Notes under the pieces: generated by a model
Database searches by the model: none
Told to the model about the DNA's origin: nothing
What the model saw: the letters and a program-made list of their open reading frames with translations, nothing else
In this document: one piece after another, positions 30,628 through 34,401 of the stretch
How the letters are laid out: each line of letters opens with the position of its first letter
How positions within the stretch are numbered: the first letter of the stretch is position 1
Source of the DNA: Streptomyces roseochromogenus subsp. oscitans DS 12.976
Lineage (GTDB): Bacteria > Actinomycetota > Actinomycetes > Streptomycetales > Streptomycetaceae
Reading direction: 5' to 3'
DNA length: 34,401 nucleotides
Assembly (NCBI RefSeq): GCF_000497445.1
Contig: NZ_CM002285.1
Coordinates: 8,966,657 to 9,001,057 of the forward strand
Translations under genes and position numbers: made by a program

Positions 30628-31230
30628 ATGAACCGAACACCTCCCACGACGGTCGCCCGGGTCCGGCTGTGGCGCTGGCGGCGCAATCCGCTCAGACGGC
30701 ACAGCGACGTCGTAGAGGCCTGGATAGTCCTCGCGACCTGGGTGCTCGCCGTCCTCGGCGGCGCGGTCGCCGGACTCGGGGCGGCCCACAGCGCCGACGC
30801 GGCGTTCGCCGCCCGGCAGGCCCGGGTGCACTCCGTGTCCGCCGTGCTCACCGACAGCGCGGCGAGCAGCCCGACCTCAGGGACCGGCTACGACGACGGC
30901 CAGGTCTGGGCCACCGTGCGCTGGACGGACACCCACGGCACCGTGCACACCGACCGGACCAAGGTCCGGCCTGGCACCCCCGCCGGATCCCAGGTGACCG
31001 TGTGGACCAACCGTGCCGGCCAGGTGGTCTCCGCGCCTGTCACCGGCGCCGCGGCGGACCTCCAGGCAGCCCTCACCGGCGCCCTCGTCGCCCCCTCCGT
31101 CGGCGCGGCGGTCTGGAGCGCGGGCTGGCTGGTCCGCACCCGGCTGATCCGGCGGCGCATGGCCGAGTGGGACGAGGAGTGGAAGCAGATAGGGCCTCGC
31201 TGGGGCAACCTCAGCGGCGGACGAGGCTGA
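30628..31230 (+). CDS. Rv1733c-like membrane protein
   Basis: This 200-residue protein has a basic N-terminus (RVRLWRWRRNPLRRHSDVVEAW), a first membrane helix (IVLATWVLAVLGGAVAGLGAAHS), an external domain (VHSVSAVLTDSA, then VWATVRWTDTHG, then GSQVTVWTNRAG) and a second helix (ALVAPSVGAAVWSAGWLV) followed by RRRMAEWDEEWKQIGPRWG. This layout matches the Rv1733c-type proteins common in Streptomyces, whose function is unknown; in mycobacteria the gene is part of the dormancy regulon. AGGAGG is 9 nt before the ATG at 30628; a GTG at 30622 is too close to it. Confidence 0.82.
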   Translation: MNRTPPTTVARVRLWRWRRNPLRRHSDVVEAWIVLATWVLAVLGGAVAGLGAAHSADAAFAARQARVHSVSAVLTDSAASSPTSGTGYDDGQVWATVRWTDTHGTVHTDRTKVRPGTPAGSQVTVWTNRAGQVVSAPVTGAAADLQAALTGALVAPSVGAAVWSAGWLVRTRLIRRRMAEWDEEWKQIGPRWGNLSGGRG

Positions 31231-31620
31231 GGGCGGAAAGGGCCACCCGCTTCTCGCGGATCCGGATTGCGCGGTGCACGGCACTCGGGCCGCTTCCCCG
31301 CGTCTGTTCTCGGTCCTTCCCGCCACTACCAGCACACCACGGAATCCGTCACCCCACCAGGCCTGGCAGGCCGGATTCGACGCCCCGGGCGCTGGTGACC
31401 GAACGCAGCCGACCCGCCGGGAAGCGAACCGGGCACCCGCGCACGCCGCCCGGGCCGGGCGGCCTGGCTACCGCACGGGCCATCGGGAGGGTGGTGCAGG
31501 AGCGAACCGCTCAGGCCACCGGGCGCGTGTCCTACTGAGCGCGCGACTGGCGGCGCCTTGAGGGCCGGGAGCAGATCGGCGAGTCGTTCGAGCTGGTCGC
31601 GCTGTGAGGTCAGGCGCCCT
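31231..31620. other. 390-bp gap with a possible terminator hairpin
   Basis: No gene is supported here. A near-perfect palindrome GCCGCCCGGGCCGGGCGGC (31445-31463) could form a hairpin 215 bp after the Rv1733c-like gene. The rest is GC-rich and unstructured by eye. Confidence 0.4.
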
Positions 31621-32514
31621 GTGGACTTCCCCCGCGCCCTGCGCGCCTGCCGCAGCGGCCGCCGCCTCAGCCGGCTCGTCGTCGAGCCGGCGACGCGGGC
31701 GGGCACCACCCGACGTCATGCCAGCTTCATCGAGTCCGGCAGGTCCGTGCCCGGCCGCACCGTGGTCGTACGGCTCGCCGAGTCGCTGGAGTTGTCGCTG
31801 CGCGAACGCAACGAGCTGCTGCCGGCCGCCGGTTACGCGCCCGCGTACCCGGAGAGTTCCCCGGACGACCCCGAGCCGGCCCCGGTGCGCACCGCGCTCG
31901 ACCACATCCTGCGCGGGCATCTGCCGTATCCGGCGCTGGTCGTGGAACGGGCCGGTGAACTGACGGCCGCGAACCGGGCGTTCGACGTGATCACCGAGGG
32001 CGCGGCTCCGGACCTCGCCGGCACCGGCAAGGACGTCCACCGGCTCGCGTTGCACCCGCAAGGGCCGGTCCCGCGGATCGGCAATCTCGCCGAGTGTGCC
32101 CAGCACATCCTGGCCCGCCTGGGCCACCTGCCCGAGCTGCGAGCCGAACTTACCGCCTATGTACCAGAGTTGGAGCCGTCTACCGGCCATCTCGGCTTCG
32201 CCGTCCCGCTGCTCCTGCACTCCTCGTTCAGCAGGCTGCGGCTGATGACGACCGTGACGGCCTTCGCCACCGCCGTCGAGGTCACCCTCGCCGAGCTGAA
32301 ACCGCAGGCGCTCCAGCCGGCCGACCGGCCGCCACAGGAGGCCTGTCGACAGCCGCCGCACAGCGGCCTGCCAGCCAGCGGCTTCCCGGGGGAGCGGCGC
32401 CGCCGGCGGCGTGCTCCGGCGCCCGTCCGGTCTCGCCCCTGGCTTCCGCACACCCGGCCGCCTCACCCGAACGGTGGAGCACCCGGCACCCCGCGTCTCG
32501 GTAACTTGCCGTGA
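31621..32514 (+). CDS. XRE/MmyB-type transcriptional regulator, possibly degenerate
   Basis: This 297-residue frame contains an N-terminal HTH (RALRACRSGRRLSRL...RAGTTRRHASFIESGRSVPGRTVVVRLAESLELSLRERNELLPAAGYAP) and an MmyB-like ligand-binding domain (PVRTALDHILRGHLPYPALVVERAGELTAANRAFD, then HLGFAVPLLL, then VEVTLAELKPQAL). Two oddities appear. The HTH has two extra residues (VVEPAT between RLSRL and RAG) at an inverted repeat (31670-31691). After LKPQALQPAD, where relatives usually end, a 60-residue Pro/Arg-rich tail follows. The GTG at 31621 is preceded by GAGGT 11 nt away. Regulators of this type often control a neighbouring oxidoreductase, here perhaps the FAD oxidase 33 bp downstream. 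Confidence 0.65.
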   Translation: MDFPRALRACRSGRRLSRLVVEPATRAGTTRRHASFIESGRSVPGRTVVVRLAESLELSLRERNELLPAAGYAPAYPESSPDDPEPAPVRTALDHILRGHLPYPALVVERAGELTAANRAFDVITEGAAPDLAGTGKDVHRLALHPQGPVPRIGNLAECAQHILARLGHLPELRAELTAYVPELEPSTGHLGFAVPLLLHSSFSRLRLMTTVTAFATAVEVTLAELKPQALQPADRPPQEACRQPPHSGLPASGFPGERRRRRRAPAPVRSRPWLPHTRPPHPNGGAPGTPRLGNLP

Positions 32515-32547
32515 TCGACGCTGGTCAACCGCTGCTGAGGTGCCGCC

Positions 32548-34215
32548 ATGTCCACACCCTCCTCCCCACCCGGCTCGCCCGCCCTCATCGAGGTCGGCCC
32601 CGGGGACGACCGCTACGAGGCGCTCCGCCGGGGGTTCAACCAACGGTGGATCGCCACCCCGGATCACATCGTCGTCGCCACGAGCACCGATGACGTGGTG
32701 GCCGCCGTGAACGCCTGGCTGGACCGCCATCCGGGCACCGACACCCCGGCCCGCCGGATCACGGCCCGCTCCGGCGGCCACTGTTACGAGGACTTCGTCT
32801 GCGGGGACGACGTCGCGGTCATCATCGACGTCAGCGCCATGGACCGGGTCTACTACGACGCCACGATGGACGCGTACTGCGTGGAGGCCGGCGCGAGCAA
32901 CTGGCACATCGCCACCCAGCTCTACCGCCGCCACGGCCTCGCGCTGCCCGGCGGCTCCTGCTACTCCGTCGGAGCCGGCGGCCATATCTCCGCCGGGGGC
33001 TTCGGCCTGCTGTCCCGCCTGCACGGCCTCACCATCGACCACCTGTACGCGGTCGAGGTGGTCACCGTACGAGACCGCACCCGTGCCGCGGTGACGGTCG
33101 CACGCAAGGACTCCACGGACGAGTCGCTGCGCGACCTGTGGTGGGCGCACACCGGTGCCGGAGGCGGCAACTTCGGTGTGATCACGCGGTACTGGTTCCG
33201 CGACCTGGCTCCGCCCCCGGCCCAGGTGCTGCTGCGTACGATCGCCTGGGAATGGAAGCTGTTCGAGGAGCATCCCGATCGGTTCCGCTCGCTGGTGCAC
33301 CGCTACGGCCGGTTCTTCCAGGACGAACACAGCGGTGGCGACAGCGACTTCCCGTGGCCGTTCGACTACGAGGACATGTTCACCCTGCTCAAGCTGAACC
33401 ACCGCAAGGCCGGAAAGGTCGGCCTGATCGTGCAGCTGGACGGGGATCGCGCCGACTCCCCGGACCGGCTGGAACGCTTCCTCGACTATCTCGCCCCGGA
33501 ACGCGACTACCCGCGCAGCACCCTGGACCGCCGGACGGGTGAGCACCCGGCTCTGGAGGCTCTCTACATCCCGACCCGGCTGCCCTGGCTGACGGCCACG
33601 CAGAACCTCAACGAATCCGGTCCGAGCCGCTGCGGCAAGTACAAGTCCGCCTACCACACGGCGGCCTTCACCGAACGCCAGCTCCAGGTCATCTACCAGC
33701 ACCTCACCGACCCGCGCTACGCCAACGACCAGGCCCTGCTCCAGGTGGACTCCTACGGTGGGCGCATCAACGACATCCCGCCGGACGCCACCGCGGTACC
33801 GCAGCGCTCCTCGGTGCTCAAACTCCAGTTCCAGACATACTGGACCTGGGACAAGGACGCCAACTTCGACGGTGTCTACGACTACCTGGACGCCCGCGCC
33901 GACCCGAGCATCGCCCAGCCCCACCTGGACTGGATCCGCTCCTTCTACGCCGACATGTACAAATCCACCGGCGGCGTACCGGCCATCGCGCCGTCCGCCG
34001 CGCCACCGGCCGGCCACACCACCGACGGCTGCTACATCGGCTACTGCGACGCCGACCTCAGCGACCCCACCATGAACCCGCCCGCCAACGGACAGCCCTG
34101 GCACCGCCTCTACTACAAGGACAGCTACCAAAGGCTTCAGGCCACGAAGGCCCACTGGGACCCTCGTAACGTCTTCCGCCACCGCCAGTCGATCCGCCTC
34201 CCCGGGACCGACTAG
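32548..34215 (+). CDS. FAD-linked oxidase with BBE domain (bicovalent flavin type)
   Basis: This 555-residue protein has a PCMH-type FAD-binding domain (VVATSTDDVVAAVNAWL; RSGGHCYED with His78; GGSCYSVGAGGHISAGGFG with Cys138) and a C-terminal BBE segment (YYKDSYQRLQATKAHWDPRNVFRHRQSI). His78 and Cys138 are 60 residues apart, as in aclacinomycin oxidoreductase (His70/Cys130), so FAD is probably attached through both. Such enzymes oxidise sugars or secondary-metabolite alcohols. No signal peptide or biosynthetic cluster is visible, so the substrate is unknown. ATG 32548 is 33 bp after the regulator stop, and the pair may form an operon. Confidence 0.88.
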   Translation: MSTPSSPPGSPALIEVGPGDDRYEALRRGFNQRWIATPDHIVVATSTDDVVAAVNAWLDRHPGTDTPARRITARSGGHCYEDFVCGDDVAVIIDVSAMDRVYYDATMDAYCVEAGASNWHIATQLYRRHGLALPGGSCYSVGAGGHISAGGFGLLSRLHGLTIDHLYAVEVVTVRDRTRAAVTVARKDSTDESLRDLWWAHTGAGGGNFGVITRYWFRDLAPPPAQVLLRTIAWEWKLFEEHPDRFRSLVHRYGRFFQDEHSGGDSDFPWPFDYEDMFTLLKLNHRKAGKVGLIVQLDGDRADSPDRLERFLDYLAPERDYPRSTLDRRTGEHPALEALYIPTRLPWLTATQNLNESGPSRCGKYKSAYHTAAFTERQLQVIYQHLTDPRYANDQALLQVDSYGGRINDIPPDATAVPQRSSVLKLQFQTYWTWDKDANFDGVYDYLDARADPSIAQPHLDWIRSFYADMYKSTGGVPAIAPSAAPPAGHTTDGCYIGYCDADLSDPTMNPPANGQPWHRLYYKDSYQRLQATKAHWDPRNVFRHRQSIRLPGTD

Positions 34216-34216
34216 C

Positions 34217-34401
34217 TCACAGCGGAGTTGCCGCCCGCAGCAGGAGCAGCAGGGTGACCGCGGAGTTGGCCGAGAACATCGCGGAGAGGACGGCCCCGGT
34301 GGCCGCGGTCCACAGCGCCAGGCCCACCGTCGTGAAGACGGACGGCCAGGCACGCCCGCTCGGCGCCGGAGCGAGGAGCGCGGCGACCCGCCGAGGGAGC
34401 G
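34217..34401 (-). CDS. C-terminus of an M56-type membrane peptidase (partial)
   Basis: Only the last 60 or so codons lie in the window; the gene continues past the right end. The visible part reads LPRRVAALLAPAPSGRAWPS, then hydrophobic stretches (VFTTVGLALWTAATGAVLSAM and NSAVTLLLLLRAATPL) ending at the TGA at 34219-34217. An R-RV-LLAP segment followed by two short helices at the extreme C-terminus resembles Streptomyces M56/BlaR1-type peptidases, usually paired with a BlaI-type repressor. The catalytic HExxH is outside the window, so this rests on a short match. Confidence 0.5.
   Translation of the reverse strand, partial: LPRRVAALLAPAPSGRAWPSVFTTVGLALWTAATGAVLSAMFSANSAVTLLLLLRAATPL

Noticed and set aside
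31468..34353. Long minus-strand frame opposite the FAD oxidase
   Set aside because: It is antisense to two recognisable genes and shows no motif; the true minus-strand gene at the right end uses another frame.

Overview
The window is high-GC actinobacterial chromosome with strong G/C preference at third codon positions, GTG and TTG starts, many ATGA/GTGA stop-start overlaps and typical Streptomyces families (ANTAR, SpoIIE-type PP2C, FUSC, MmyB-type XRE, DUF5947). I read it as Streptomyces or a very close relative. I infer this from gene content and codon use, not from any database comparison.

The core, about 2.6-17.1 kb, is a complete locus for an oxygen-tolerant group 1h (high-affinity, atmospheric-H2 type) [NiFe] hydrogenase. 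It is built as two convergent operons. The plus-strand operon carries hypX (CO-ligand synthesis), a C-terminal maturation protease, hypB, hypF, hypC, hypD and hypE. The minus-strand operon starts with an uncharacterised 499-residue protein, then hhyS, hhyL, a NifU-like protein, a DUF5947 protein, a 68-residue His-rich peptide, a 62-residue membrane protein and hypA. The operons meet at a 9-bp-stem hairpin at 10733-10759. Together they supply every known step of NiFe(CN)2CO assembly: CN by HypE/F, CO by HypX, scaffolding by HypC/D, Ni by HypA/B and the final cleavage by the protease. Several small conserved-looking proteins have no assigned role. No quinone or cytochrome partner is visible.

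Left flank (0-2.6 kb): a nitroreductase, an ANTAR-domain gene broken by a 1-nt frameshift, and an MgtC/SapB membrane protein. Right of the hydrogenase locus (17.1-19.1 kb) is a scar. A truncated antitoxin-like gene abuts a LysR regulator that is ruined by a frameshift, an in-frame stop and a 256-bp inverted-repeat (MITE-like) insertion; its divergent DoxX-type partner is intact. A diverged relative of this element lies at 1.0-1.2 kb. A different element with perfect 21-bp ends sits inside the hyp operon just before hypB.

19.1-34.4 kb holds ordinary Streptomyces accessory genes: a FUSC/PP2C operon, a secreted phosphoesterase, a tiny LuxR-type HTH protein, a two-component system whose kinase carries a 1-nt frameshift, an apolipoprotein N-acyltransferase-like protein, a permease/TIGR03943 pair, a PPOX-type flavoprotein, an Rv1733c-like membrane protein, an odd XRE/MmyB regulator, a bicovalent-type FAD oxidase, and the C-terminus of an M56-type peptidase running off the right end.
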